A DNA stretch of 64,000 nt from Blumeriella jaapii (GCA_009599575.1 VWND01000042.1:62001-126000); one strand, 5' to 3'. Counted from the stretch's first letter, positions 11,370 to 23,347 are shown. Translations and numbers: made by a program. The notes: generated by a model not told the origin, from the sequence alone.

Positions 11370-12824
11370 CTAAAGAACAACGCCGTCCGTGTACCGCCGA
11401 GAGTCCGTGTGCCGCCGATACGCAGCCGAAGAACCCGACACAGATAGCACCAAGAGACGAACACACACACACACACACACACACACAACATGGAGCAAGT
11501 AAAAATGCAAGATAGGTATACTGGCCAGCCAATGATCCTCCGTCATCCCCGGGATCCCCGCGCCTCCCGCGCCTCCGGCGCCTCGTCCCCGCCCGCCCAC
11601 GCGACGCGAGGGGTCACGAGTGGGAGCGGGGGGGAGGGTCCCGCGTGAGGTAGTGGGCCGCGACCGCGGTCGCCCCCGCGCGCACGCCCCGGCGCGAGAC
11701 CTGCTCCGAGAAGCGGCTCTGCAGGCGCGCCGTGACGGGGCCCGCCGGCCGGGGGCGGGGGCTGCCGCGTCGGCCCCCGCCGGGCCCGGGGAGATCGGGC
11801 GGGCCGTGCACCGGGCGGCCGAGGGCGGCGGGGGGGACCGGCGCGCGCGGGGCTGGGCCGGCGCCGAGCCCGTGGGCGGGCCGGCGGGGGGCGACGCGGC
11901 GGCGGCGGCGGCGGACGATCCCAGCTGCGCGTCCTCCATGCGGCGGTGGGCGGCCTCCATCTCGCGGCGGATGTAGGTGTGCAGGTAGTCCGGGATCTGA
12001 TCCCACTGCCCCCGTCGCGCGGCGTGCAGGATGCTGGCCGGCAGGTGCGGGTTGTCGAAGGCGGGGCGCGTGCCGGGGATGTTGGCATCGGGGGCGAGGC
12101 TCGCGGCGAGGAAGGGGATGCCGCCGGCCTCGACCGTCTCCTTCAGCCACTGCTCCCACTCCTCGTCCATGACGACGGCGTCGTGGCCGGCGGCGCGCTG
12201 GGCGGCGGCGGCGCGCAGCCGCTCGTTCAGATCGGCGCCGACGCTCTGCAGCTCGGCCTCGGAGTCGTCGGTGGCGGCGTCGGCGGCGGCGGCGGCGGCG
12301 GCGGCGTCGTCGGCGTCCATCTCGTCGGGCGCGGCGGCGTGGTCCTCCTCCGCCTCCTCGTCGTCGGGCACCTCGTCCATGAGCTCGACGTCGGCGTGCT
12401 GGGCGGGCGGCGGGCCCGGGCGGCGCCGCTCGGGCGGGACCCAGTCCCGGATGCCGTCGGCCGTCGTGTCGCGGATCACGATGCCCTGCTCCCGCTCGAA
12501 TCTCTCCTTGGCCCAGCGGGTGCCCTCCCACTTGGTCAGGGTGGCGATCTCGGACGGGGTCAGGCCGAGGTGGTCAAAGGCGCGGAAGAGGCGGCGATGC
12601 CACGGGTAGCGGGCGAGGCGGACGCGGTGCGGCGGGTGGGCGTAGTCGAGGCCCGGATATTTGGCTTCCTGGGAGGCCAGGTGCCCGTAGAAGGCCTGCG
12701 TCTCGAGGCGGACCTCGGGCACGAGCTGTCGCTGCAGCAGGCCCTGGAAGTTCTGCGGATCTGTCGCCTTCGGCTTGGGGAACATGACCTCGAACACGAG
12801 CTGGTCGACGGCGAGGCCCTTCAT
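11370..12824 (-). CDS. Fungal protein of unknown function (C-terminus uncertain)
   Basis: The proposed start is the ATG at 12824 (MKGLAVDQLVFEV); codons upstream in the same frame are trinucleotide repeats and are unlikely to be coding. The first 140 residues or so look like an ordinary globular protein, rich in Trp, Tyr and Arg (for example LTKWEGTRWAKERF). An acidic and Ala-rich linker follows, then a helical part with EEWEQWLKETV and QWDQIPDYLHTYI. After that the frame becomes Pro/Arg/Ala low complexity and runs into a CA-repeat-encoded CVCVCV stretch, which is not credible protein. A neighbouring frame instead gives the protein-like tail ARLQSRFSEQV...AVAAHYLTRD ending at 11614. A one-base loss in a G/C run near 11740-11770, or an unseen intron, would join the two. 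I do not recognise the family. Confidence 0.6.
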   Translation of the reverse strand: MKGLAVDQLVFEVMFPKPKATDPQNFQGLLQRQLVPEVRLETQAFYGHLASQEAKYPGLDYAHPPHRVRLARYPWHRRLFRAFDHLGLTPSEIATLTKWEGTRWAKERFEREQGIVIRDTTADGIRDWVPPERRRPGPPPAQHADVELMDEVPDDEEAEEDHAAAPDEMDADDAAAAAAAADAATDDSEAELQSVGADLNERLRAAAAQRAAGHDAVVMDEEWEQWLKETVEAGGIPFLAASLAPDANIPGTRPAFDNPHLPASILHAARRGQWDQIPDYLHTYIRREMEAAHRRMEDAQLGSSAAAAAASPPAGPPTGSAPAQPRARRSPPPPSAARCTARPISPGPAGADAAAPAPGRRAPSRRACRAASRSRSRAGACARGRPRSRPTTSRGTLPPAPTRDPSRRVGGRGRGAGGAGGAGIPGMTEDHWLASIPILHFYLLHVVCVCVCVCVRLLVLSVSGSSAAYRRHTDSRRYTDGVVL

Positions 12825-12864
12825 GTTGCACCGCGGGCTGTGTGGTGGAGGAGGAGGGGGGGGT

Positions 12865-13020
12865 GGTGGTGGTCGTCGTCGTCGTCGTCGGGGGGTGGAG
12901 GTGGTGGTGGTCGTCGTCGTGGTCGTAGTGGTCGTCGTTGTCGTCGTCTCGTTGTCGTGTCGTCGTCGTCGTCGTGTCGTCGTCGTCGTCGTCGTCGTCG
13001 TGTCGTCGTCGTCAGCAGCG
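12865..13020. repeat. GTC/GAC and GTG trinucleotide repeats upstream of the 12824 start codon
   Basis: Interrupted (GTC)n and (GTG)n runs directly upstream (- strand sense) of the start codon of the preceding gene, so probably in its 5' UTR or promoter. If translated they would give Asp/Thr runs. Confidence 0.85.
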
Positions 13021-13170
13021 ACGGGATGAACTGGCGAGGCCTCTCCGATCGAGGCGGCGAGCGACGGGAGATGTTGCAGATACGAGAGGTCGAGGATTGT
13101 GGAATCGGGGATGGGGATGGGGATGGATGATGGATGATGGGTGATGGGTGGAGTGTGTGTGATGGGTAAA

Positions 13171-13206
13171 GTGTGAAGTGTGAAGTGCGAAGTGCGAAGT
13201 GCGAAG
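13171..13206. repeat. Short heptamer array, unit GTGCGAA
   Basis: Five 7-bp units, GTGTGAA twice then GTGCGAA three times. Permuted, the unit is GCGAAGT, related to the GCGAGTT array at 10463-10620. Confidence 0.8.
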
Positions 13207-13344
13207 ACTAGCAGAAGTGGAGGCGATGGAGGCGACGAGGCGATGAGGCGATGAGGCGCTGAGGCGCTGATGGGTCGAGTGTCTCGAGTTGCGTTCTGGC
13301 GTCGGTTGCGCTTGCGGGATGGCGGTTTGCGCGCGACGGGGGAC

Positions 13345-13372
13345 GGGGGGGGGGGGGGGGGGGAGGGGGGGG
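13345..13372. repeat. Poly-G tract
   Basis: 19 G, one A, then 8 G on the + strand. Such a run is prone to length error in sequencing and to G-quadruplex formation. Confidence 0.9.
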
Positions 13373-13664
13373 CTGGGCCTGGGCCGGGGCCGCGGCGAGG
13401 GACAGCGTGCGGTGGTCTGGCTGGTATGGACGGTCGGGGGGGGGAGAGGGAGAGAGGAAGAAAGAAGAGAGGAGAGAGAAAGGAAGAGCGAAAGAAGAAA
13501 AAAGAAGAGAGGAAAAAGAAGCAGAAGAGAGACAAAAAGAAGCAGAAGAACAAGAACAAGAGGATTGTATCTCTTAGCACATGGTATATCGGTCGGTCTG
13601 GTCTGTCTGTACACTACACACACACACACTTAAGGTATTACTGTACTGTACTGTACACTACATA

Positions 13665-14101
13665 CAGTCGGGTACAAAAAGTGTATGCACCCCCTCGCCG
13701 CCAAGATCGCCAACAGCACCGCCAAGGCAGACTTTACGCCGCCGAGAAAAGATTAGGTCTGATCTTTTATGCTGAAATACCCGGCTATTTGTGGCGCGTG
13801 TTTAACATGGTGCACCACAGGTACAGTACAGTACAGTCCCACGTTTTCATTCGACATATCTTTGGAATCGCATGTGCGGCTGGTCGAATCCTGGGCGGAA
13901 CGGGGATCTGCTTCTCCTACACAGCGGTGTGTGGCACAACTTGCCATCTGGAATGTTGACGTACTCGCTGGGAGATGAAGATGACTAAACGTAGTAGATT
14001 TACCTTGGCTGTTAAATCAAGTGTTAGTGTGTCTGTCTCTCTTGGCTGGGTGGGGTTCACCTTGGCGGCGAGGGGGGGCAGACACTTTATGCACCAGAGT
14101 G
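13665..14101. mobile_element. MITE with Tc1/mariner-like terminal inverted repeats
   Basis: The ends form an imperfect inverted repeat of about 41 bp. The left arm CAGTCGGGTACAAAAAGTG continues to TCGCCGCCAAG; the right arm, read inwards on the other strand, is CACTCTGGTGCATAAAGTG and also continues to TCGCCGCCAAG. The dinucleotide TA flanks both outer ends (13663-13664 and 14102-14103), matching the TA target duplication of Tc1/mariner elements. The 437-bp length and lack of a transposase frame make it non-autonomous. The interior holds a GTACAGTACAGTAC motif and a small GAAAAGATTAGGTCTGATCTTTT-type palindrome. Confidence 0.8.
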
Positions 14102-14103
14102 TA

Positions 14104-15038
14104 CTGTACTGTACAGTACTGTAGGTAGGTAATGTACTGTACCTTTACACATACATGCACAGCCATCGCTACCGCGTGTCAAGGTGATACAGAAACACTT
14201 GTATAAATACACACATGTTTGGATACACACATGTATAAATACACACATCCGTAAACACATAGATGACTAACAGCCAGATCTCTCCATCTACCTATCCACC
14301 TATCTACCTCCCTTCTCTCTCCCTACCACCTACCTCCTTCTACCTACCTCCTTCTACCTCCTTCTACCTCCCTTCTACCTCCTTCTACAGGACCGTATCT
14401 GCCTCCCTACCTCCCTCCCTCTCTACATCCAGTCCCTCCCTCCCTCCCTACTTCTCCCTCCCTCCCTACCTCCCTACCCACCTCCTTCCCTCCATCCGAC
14501 ATTCCCGACAGACCAGACCAGACCAGACCTACAATACAGTACAACACCCACCCTACCTGCCTCGGGAAGGTCCAGTCCAGTCCAGTCCAGTGCACTGCAA
14601 TCTCGCAAGATCCTCTTACTCCCATCCTCTCCCTTATCCATCCTCTCCATCCTCTGCTATCCATCCACCCTCTCCTTCCATCACATCCATCCTCTCCATC
14701 CCCCCTCTCCACAACGCTCGCTACACCTCGAGTCCGACAGGATGTACCCTACCGTCCATACATCCACCCACACGGCACCTGGGGACCTCAGCAATGCACA
14801 GACGCCACGACGACGGGGTCGATCGCCCATGTTGACAACCCTCGACACATGCGGCGAGGACCGTGGAGCAGTGCTGGACAGGACCGTGTCGATGCGATCG
14901 CCAATGCGATGATGCTACTCTGCTGTGCTGTGCTGTGCTGTGGCTACTGTGCTGTGGTTACTGTGCCGTACTGTACATAGGTACTATACGTACCTCTGTA
15001 CCAACCTGTTGGCCTTCACCCCTCCATCCTTCCTTCCT
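14104..15038. other. Simple-sequence spacer
   Basis: GTAC/GGTA repeats, then long CCTAC/CTCCC pyrimidine-rich tracts (about 14270-14710) and CTGTG repeats (about 14920-14970). No gene is supported. It forms the 3' flank of the nuclease gene that ends at 15039. Confidence 0.6.
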
Positions 15039-18000
15039 TCACCCTTCCTTCACCCTTCCTTCCCTGTGTCTGCCTGGGAAAGATGAAATCGATGCGCAAA
15101 TCCGGGAGGGGGATCCGCCGGGCCACATGCCCCTTTCACCCTCCTCTCCCCTCTCCCCTCGTCCATCACCACCCGCGACGCTGCAGCACCTCATAGCTCG
15201 ACCTCCGCCTCCTGGTGATTCCCCGGCAAGGACACCAAGCGCCGACACCTCGTGCCACGCGCCGCGTCGCGCCGCCGCGAAGGCCGCCGCACGCCGCGCG
15301 ATCCGACCGTCCGAGAGGTCGGACGCCGGCGACAGCCCTCGGCCCGGCGACACCTCCAGGGCCGCGGCGGCGGCGTCGTCGATCATGCCGTGGTCGGCGT
15401 GCGCCTCCGCGAAGTCGTCACCGACCGAGTCCGGAGCATCGGACGCGGCGCAATCGTGGTCGGGGCATCCACCCACGATGCCCCGGACATCCCCGCGCGC
15501 CATGACCACATCCTCGGGAGATGCGGCCAAGGCGATCTGAGGCAGAGCCCCTTCACCCGGGTCTGCGAGATGCGGGAGGGTCGCGTCGCCGGGCCCACAC
15601 GGCGCGCAGCACGCCCGCCGACCTCCCCGGATTTCGTAGCCACACGATGTGCAGCGGAGGATCCCGTCCACGGGGTCGGTGAAGGTCGTGACGTCGACCG
15701 CATCGGAATCTTCGCGTCCAACGTCCGAGCCGCGGGGGGCGGCGTGATCGCCGTCAGATGAATCGCCGGAAGCCGTGTCATGCGGGTCGCCAAGTGCCCC
15801 CATGTGCTCGTCCACGGGCGGCGGGTCGGAACCGTCGACGCTTGGCACATCGGTGAGAAGCACCGGCGACCGATCGAGACGGCGTCGCCCATCTTCCATA
15901 CGGGACCCGGTCGGTGCCGGTGCGCGGAGCCGTAAACGCTTTCCATCGCGCGCCTCGAGCTCAACGGGCGCCTCTTTGCGACGAGGATGGCGTGGTCCCG
16001 CCGAGACGTCGTGCGGGAGGGTCGTCCCCCCAAGTCGGACATCGTGGCCATGCTCACTCCACGCGCTCGGCTGCATCGGCGGCGGTGGGGGCAAGCGCAA
16101 CGTCGAGGTCGTGCGTCCCGGTGGAGAGCGGTCGATGTCGACAGGATGGTTGCTTGACCCGGGGCTCGCGGTCGCAGAAGCATGCATGCGATGATTTTCC
16201 ACAGCCGCATGGGCCGGGAACCGAGGAATGGCGACCTCGCACTCGCTATGCCCACGACGAGCGGGGCTGCTCGATGGAAGACGGGAGGATCGTGGAGAGC
16301 TGTCCGTCGTCTGAGTCGGTGGACTGAGAAATCGATTTCGTGACGCAGCTGCGGCGACAGCCTTCTTCATTTCCGCATCGTAGCGGAAATGGGTGGCCGA
16401 GCAATGGTCACCAAACAGCCCTCGAATGCTAAGACCGTCTGCAGGCGGGTGAACGCACGATCAGGCAGGGAACGCGCGGAGAACGTACCTTCGTGCCATG
16501 CGAGCGGGTTCTCCGTACACGGCCAGACGTCCTTGGGCTTGAAAAGCTCCAGAAGGGCACAGAGCTCCTGGTAAGACGAGTGTCGGGAGTAAGGAAAGTT
16601 GATGGTTCTGGGGAGACGCGGGTCCTGGGGCGTGGTGCCGCGCGGGTCGGCGTGTTGTGGTGTCCCGGTGACGGATCGCAATACAGCCTGTGCAAATTGA
16701 TCGAGAGAGATGTCGACTTGTTCGTCTCCCAATTCCAAGTCGCTCAGAGTGAAGGCGCGGCCAGGTGATTCGAGAGCAGCTACGAGCAATCGTCTCACTT
16801 CCCTCTGGGCCGCTTCGTCGACATCCGCAAACCTATCACCGCGTTAGCTCGCACAAAGAGAGGAAGGTATCTGCAACCTACAATGCCATGAGCTGGTCGA
16901 TCGTGATATCATCCTCAAATTCGAACTGAAGACGTCCACTCAGGTCGTTACCAGACTGGATGATGGCAGGCTCGGGCTCGGGCACCTCCGCTCCGTCATC
17001 CTTCCATCTGACAATAGGCGTAATCCATACGGTCTGGGAATTCAGCATCGGGCACTTGATTCTCTTTTCGCATGAATGCAAGCGGACATGGGGGTTGGTG
17101 GTAAGGCAGCCATCTTGGAAGGTGTTGCCACAGATGAACCCGGCGAACGTTGGTCCTTCTTGTACCATCAAATCGCGGGCTGATTTCTTCTTGTTCTCCT
17201 GTCCTCCTCCGAGAGATTCGAATATCCGATACGTGTACCTGTTCACATGAATCTGCGCATAGTCAGGCCCAGAATCTCTGAACCCATGACGGGAGGACAC
17301 CAAATACCTGAGATTGAAGCGCCTTCGACAGCGCCATCCACACCTCCTCGTACCCATACGTCCAAGCGGTGAAGTGAAAGACCGTATCTGCAGGATATTT
17401 CACGACTTTCTGCAAGAGTTCCTTCAACCCTTCGGCCTTCGGCGGAAATATGGAGGGATCTGTGCGACTCGTGTCCAGGTAGATGCAGTCCAGGGTCTTG
17501 ATTCCCGATGTATACTCCATCAAGAGTGGATGCCGAGCCAGGGAGGCGACGTGCCAGGGTTCTGATCGGATATCTCCCGTGTAGAGAACAGCCCGACTTC
17601 CCATCTCGAACACTGCACATGGTCAGAGATGGGTCTTTGGGCAAGGCCGTCAGACTGACGAAACATGACGGCTCCAGCACAGTGATTTGCGTCGAACAGC
17701 GTGACTTGCACTTTGACACCAGGCCGCAGCTCAATCTGGGTAGGGGTTCCGAGGGGGATTGGCTTCTGGGATACGAGGTTAGAGGCTTTCCATCCAGACA
17801 TGAGAGTTGGGGAAAGCCGACCAGGAGCTTCTCCAGATGTTTGTATTGCACCTTTCGAACCTCCAGCGTCTTCCTCTCGAACCCCACGCGGTCCACCCTC
17901 TTCTCGAGCCGAAGGAGGATCTCGCGCGTCGCTGGCGAGCAATAGATGCTGTCCACACGTTAACATCTTCACGTTCCCCCGGCGATGCAGAGGGCATTCT

Positions 18001-18220
18001 GACGCACAAGGAGGTCTTCCAGTGCTTGGAATCAAGACCAGCCAAATGGTCGCTGTGCACGTGACTCAGGAAGCAGGCACGCGGGGGCTGCAGTCCCGGA
18101 GCAGCGCGGAAATAATCAACTAGACCACGACTCATGAGCGAGGGCAGTTGGCCACCAAGAGCGTCTACACTGACCTCGAATGTCTTCGAAGCCCTCCATT
18201 ACGCCTTTGAAGGTCGACAT
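15039..18220 (-). CDS. Artemis/SNM1-type DNA repair nuclease (metallo-beta-lactamase, beta-CASP)
   Basis: Predicted nuclease of the SNM1/Pso2/Artemis family, which processes DNA ends or crosslinks in the nucleus. ATG at 18220 (MSTFKGVMEGF). Exons: 18220-18175, 18119-18008, 17948-17822, 17765-17660, 17612-17308, 17252-16882, 16832-16489, 16438-15039. All seven introns are 47-59 bp with GT..AG, and the joined exons close exactly in frame (936 aa). The zinc motif HVHSDH falls at about residues 35-40; FIYCSPATREILLRLEKR, DANHCAGAVMFLF (His about 123) and VLYTGDIRSEPW (Asp about 143) follow. The beta-CASP region has CIYLDTSRTDPS, VFHFTAWTYGYEEVW and the KCPMLNSQTVWITPIVRW stretch. The long C-terminal half is disordered, with a Cys cluster (ILRCTSCGYEIRGG...CCAPC). 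The family is certain. Which of Artemis or Pso2 it matches best is not settled, although the direct N-terminal start without a UBZ finger favours the Artemis-like branch. Confidence 0.9.
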
Positions 18221-18692
18221 GATGGGCTATGACGGCGCCCTGTCATGCCAGATCATGCGCGCGCGCCGAAGTCGACTGGCTGAAGAAGCGGGTTGGCGTG
18301 AATGAAGTTCTCGCGACAAAGAGCACGACCAGGAAGTGGAAGTGGAAAGAGGTTCGAGCTGAAAGAAAGAACGCGTTAGCAATGCCTCAGGCGCGCGCGG
18401 TATCACGTGATGGAACCCGGCGGGTCCGAGCTCTCTGTAGCCTCGTCGCCGTTCCTTCCCCATCAGCACCACACTCACTCACAAGACGACGAAAGTACTT
18501 CCTGGGGCACTTTCACTCTGGGCTTCGAAACTCTTGATCTTGCTACATCTATCTACACTTGCGTTTTCTACAATGGCTTCGGGACGCCCTCGCGTCCATG
18601 AGCCTCGGCCCCTTTCCCAGCATCACCAACACGCCTAAGACCTCCCCGTCATCTGTCCCCTGCTCAAGTAAACGCAAATGCATGAGTTGGTC

Positions 18693-21600
18693 TTAGATGC
18701 AAGCACGCTTCTCATCCCGCTCGCTCTCCCTGGGCGCCTCTGCCTCATCCTCTGCCTTTCGCTTTTTGCTGAGAGCCTCAGGAGCATCCCCCGGCTCATC
18801 TCGTGCGCCTCCGATGTTCTCGACAACGCCTTGCCCGGCCATTGACCGTTTGCGTGAAGCCATAGGAGTCTTCGAAGCTGCTGCTTCATTCAGCAAAGCG
18901 GCAGTGAGGATGGTGCGAGGAAACTTACTACTACCGCCGATCTTCTCGATTGCTCTGCAGCGGTACACCGTCCTCTTGACAAGCTCCTCCACGCTAACAA
19001 CCTGGTCGGTATGCTTATCCGCCACCATTCTCAAGTCGCCTTCAGTCTATGAGTCTCTATCAGTAAAAGCTCATACACACACAATGGAGTACAGCAAGCA
19101 TACCTTGGCAGTTTCTTCCACTAGGAGTCGGTCGACATCAGACGAGTGGAACTTGGTCTTGTACCTCTCCCACTGGAACTCGGGATCTTCGAAGGGAGAT
19201 TGAATGCCAATGATCTGACTCGCAGCCTGGTCGTCAGAGTCACGCTCCCGGCCCAAAGCTGCATCCTCTCCGAGAATTGCATCATCCGCTACAGTGGTGA
19301 TACTGCTGGCCTGGATAGCCTTTTGAATCGCTGTTCCAGTGTTTGTCTTATCCTGAGAGTCGCGCATTGAAGAGCTGTTATATGTGGCCTGGTTATCGAC
19401 TAACGATTGGAGGGAAGATCTGTCGAAAGGGGCCAATGGCTGTCGAATAGCGGCCCACTATTCGCTCATTATCAGTATTATTCGAGCTCTAGAGGACGGG
19501 CCGGGGTTTACGTCATAGCAACAACCACCACAGGGCTGAAAATACTTACATGCTCCGAAGGCAAAGCCATTCCAAATGAGAAAGTCCTAGAAATCCAGCC
19601 TTGGAGGAACAGGTGCCCCCGATCGCGAGAAATGCGATCGTTGGGATCGTAGGCTTTCGTCCACAATAAGAGATCCATATCAACCATGTGGTACTTGATA
19701 TTGCATCTTAATTCTTCGCCGACCGTAGCAATCGCGTGTTTGGTATCTGATGCGAAACTTTCGAACAGCAATCCGATAAAAGTTCGAGGGTAGATCTTGG
19801 CTGCAAGATTGAACATCACCACAGTTCCTCTAAGCAGGTATGGATTCTTTCGCCTCATGGAAGAAAGTGCTGCAAGCATGTCATGTGGAGCAGGACTTTG
19901 TGGTAGATTATCTCGCTGTTGTCCATGCTTATCGCCGGAGGCTGCTGGTTGAGCGTTTTGTACGATTTCTGGCAAGACAGAGATGTCCGGTGCCGGATCT
20001 TGGTAGACCGTTGGGTCGATTTGGTTCGGTGCTACTAGCATCTGCTCATCGAGCTCTGAGCTAGGTGGTACAGATTGTGATGCCGTCGTCGCAACTCCAG
20101 TCGATGGCAAACGTGATCCAGAGGATTCGCTCGTGGATCGAGCTTTTGGCACAGTTAATGGCCCGGAAACAGGTTCCGTAGTCTGTGAGGTATCCATGCT
20201 TGGCTCAGGCTCGCTTTTATGTGTATTCATGTTGTCGCTGCCAGTGTATCTCAATCCGGACGGAAAGACTCTAACCTTTCCGTCCACAAACTCAATACCA
20301 AGCCTCTCCTCGAAAATACGACCCACGTCCAGCTGAATGAGGTCATAATGAGATGCCTTCGATATGTGTTCCGAGAGAATGAAGCCAGTCGGAGCAAGTG
20401 ATTTGCCTGGGTTTGCGAGAAGCTTTTTGTGAAATACCAAGATCTGCTCCTTAAAGGGGGCTCCGAAATATTCCACCAAAATCCGTTCGTCGTCGGGACT
20501 CAGAACGAAGATTCTTTCAGGGATGAGCTTTATGGGTGACGGTCCTCGACGACCTTCGATCGACTCTCCCGTCTTGACAGCTCTGCTATCTGTAAAACGT
20601 GCCTTCTTGGCTTCGTCATAGACTGTAATGCTGTCACTGCTAGCGAGGAACTCAGTCTCCAATCTGCGTTTGAAAATACGACGTATGTCTGTATGTATGC
20701 GACCTCGAGCGCCTATTACGCTGAAATCCAGCGTAGTGACGTCGGGAACCGCAGGAAGAGGGGCTTGCTTTGAGAGAACCTTTCGGTACAGAGCAACAAT
20801 TTTATCCTTCTGGACGCTTCCAAAGTAACTTGTGAGTAGTTTCTCGTCTTCGGGAGCGATATCCATGCTCTCAGCCCGAGGTTTATAGGACGGGTTTCGA
20901 GGAGCACCCATCGGCGCCTTGCTGGGAGGTGCGATTGCCGCTCGAGGCGCCGAAGGAATTCTCCTAGCCATTGGCGCGGCCGGCATTACGGGACTTGAAG
21001 GAGCTGTGGAATTTACAGGAGTGGTCGGACCCGAGTTCTGCAGGCTGGACTCCAATATGGTCTTATTGACGATGCTTCCAGTGTTCGTACCCATCTTCTC
21101 CCGGATCTTGCGAAGCACATCGGAGGTAACTTCAGCAAGTCGTGGAAGTATCGAACATGCTTTGCAGTCGACATTGATATTGTCAGGTTGCAGGTATGGA
21201 TAAGTTTCTTCTTGGACTGCAACAAGTTAGACATCATCAGAATCAAAGATTGAAATCACTTACAGAATCGTTGCCACGTCAGGGCGTCAGCGAACCAACC
21301 TCGTACCCGAGCATCGCATTTCTCGTGTTCCGTCCTAGAATAATGTCGCATCATACCCAAGTATATGAAGAAATCCCGGCGCTTGTCTTCTCTAATGGCT
21401 TTGTTTTCCATTAACTTCTCGCTTTCCATGCCTTGATAGATCTCAAGAGTTGTTTGGTTTGGCTTTCTAGAGTAGCGTTACCACCTGACAAAATATCATT
21501 GAACATGGCCGACCCTATTTGAGAGGTGCCTCTTGGTGGAAGCATAGTCGAAGGCTTGGATAGCTCACTCTTCACAAGATCACGGATCTCGCCAGCCCCA

Positions 21601-22321
21601 CTTCCTATCGAATGAGACGTCTTGTGTTGCGGAACCGGGCGTCGACTGCCTTCTCCAGGCTGGTATACCTGTCTCTTGCCATTTGGAACAGCACTGAGTT
21701 TGTTTCTCTCATAATGTCCTGTAGTTGCCGGCAATTTTCCGAGGCTCCCACTCAGCCGGTCCACAGAAGAAGACAAGTGAGGGGAAGCCTTGTTCTCTTG
21801 TCGGTGTCTATATGAACTGTTGTTGTATCTGGTCGCACTGCTAGACGCGGGAGGGTACAGACGGACGCTCTCTTGCGTATGGTACCTTTCATGTATCCAG
21901 GCTCGGTTGGATGCCTCTCTGTGGCTGCCGGGGGCAGCTGGAAGCCCAGCTCGACGAGGCGAGCCAGAAGCACTTTGCAGAGCAGAATAGCCGTTTCTCG
22001 TACCGTGCGGGATTTTGGGGAATGGAGAAGAAGGACCCGAAGCAGGGTCTGTGACGCCAGGGAACTGCTCTTCCGGGACTATGCTCCAGCATCAATGGCA
22101 TTCCGCAGAATTCAAGAACATGGAGGGGAATACATACAGAAAAAAGTCCAGGTCAGAAGCTCGGCACGCGCAAGACGCCAGTCGACAGAGCGCGTCGGGT
22201 CCGCCTTTGAAATCTCCACAAGTCGTTGGTCAAAGAATCCTTCCACCGTATCCACATTGATGCCTATGTTCTTTGCCTTGGTAATGATCGCCGCTTGTTG
22301 GGATTTGTATGGCTCGTACAT
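18693..22321 (-). CDS. Unrecognised fungal protein with a tandem-duplicated domain
   Basis: Start ATG at 22321 (MYEPYKSQQAAII). Exons: 22321-22138, 22078-21514, 21466-21264, 21216-19550, 19457-19104, 19046-18693; introns of 47-92 bp with GT..AG. The join is in frame and gives 1108 aa. I cannot name the family. Visible parts are a helical N-terminus, a Ser/Pro-rich region, and a charged segment MENKAIREDKRRDFFIYLG followed by a Trp/Tyr-rich stretch. Two related blocks of about 80 residues lie at about 438-518 and 557-636, each pairing SYFG/EYFG with a later RIF(K/E)xRL(E/G)xEF. A block of about 100 residues beginning NPYLLRGTVVMFNLAAKIYPRTF follows, and the tail carries a likely nuclear localisation signal SKKRKAEDE. 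The neighbour upstream in coordinates is the nuclease gene, on the same strand. Confidence 0.75.
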
Positions 22322-23347
22322 GCTAGCTGTCTAAGTCGGGCCCAGTGTCAGCATCGGGAAATTTAATTACAAATCGAAGAAGATCGAGGAGAACGCACCT
22401 GCCTGTCCGGTTCAGCTCTCCTTTGCTTGTTGTGTTTTCTACTGCAGCGCAATGCAGTCGAAAATTCTTGGAGGAAGAGGGTTTTTCAAAGGAAAAAGAG
22501 TTGATGTTTGCAGTCGACCTGTGTCGAGAGAATGAAGCGGGATTGAGGTTCAACGGGGCAAGGCTGAGGTGGTGTTGATCAACATTAAATGCCAAGGCGC
22601 TAATTAGGATAGCTTCACCGTGATCATAACGGGCAGGACCGCGTCGAAGTAAACAACTTTGACTCACGAAGAAAGATCAGCTATTTGCATATCCAAATAC
22701 CAACCATTGTTTAAGAAAGATAGAATTGCAACGCACGAACGGAAGTAGAAACGTGTATCTATCTGTCTGCGCAAGAGTCGGTGTAAGCAGGAACAACAGC
22801 AGGGCCAGTGTGTGAAAGGCAATGTTGAGGTCCTGAGGCTTCAAAGCAATATAGATAACCGGATATTATCCAGGTAAAGATTATTATATAGTCCAAGCTA
22901 TTAGGAGCTGGTGGACCATAATTTGTTCGCTGTCCAGCTTGTCCTTTCACCAAGCATAGTAAACAGACATGAAGCGAAACAGTTCTCAAGCACGGCCAAG
23001 TAGAGCAAAGTGTTATTCACGGCATGTTGCATAGCAGCAATTATGTGAAGGTCTTTTGTTGCGGAAGCTGACCCTTTATCTAGCACCCGCAAGGTGATGG
23101 TAGAATGTGATCAAACCGCAACTCCCGTCCAAACCCATCATCTTGATGCTACGCACCGATGCAATTCCATCCGTGATCCCTTTTCATGAATGAGTAGAAG
23201 TGTACTCCCAGGTCTCGATGCGCCATCCGTGCCGTCCCAAGCCCCACGCCGTGTCCGAAAACTCCCTGCACCGATTTTTTGTATCCTGGTCTAATGTACA
23301 CAATGCCCTCAACATAATTTACAAAGTGTTCTTGCGAATGCAAGCAC
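22322..23347. other. Intergenic region between ADA3 and the 22321 gene
   Basis: About 1 kb between the end of ADA3 (23348) and the start codon at 22321. It should hold the promoter of the latter and the ADA3 3' flank. Short open frames are present but lack splice or domain support. Confidence 0.5.

Noticed and set aside
10259..11373. Long open frames on both strands across the GCGAGTT array (up to 329 codons)
   Set aside because: A 7-bp repeat without stops stays open in all frames; the translations are pure repeats and homopolymer-derived Pro/His runs.
11946..13144. + strand frames opposite the 12824 gene (394, 192 and 146 codons)
   Set aside because: High G+C opposite-strand shadows with Gly/Val/Arg bias and no domain.
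12825..13580. Upstream extension of the 12824 gene to a 736-codon frame
   Set aside because: The extra 250 residues or so come from trinucleotide repeats, poly-C/G and TTC-rich sequence (Phe/Leu, Pro, Thr runs); the natural start is MKGLAVDQ.
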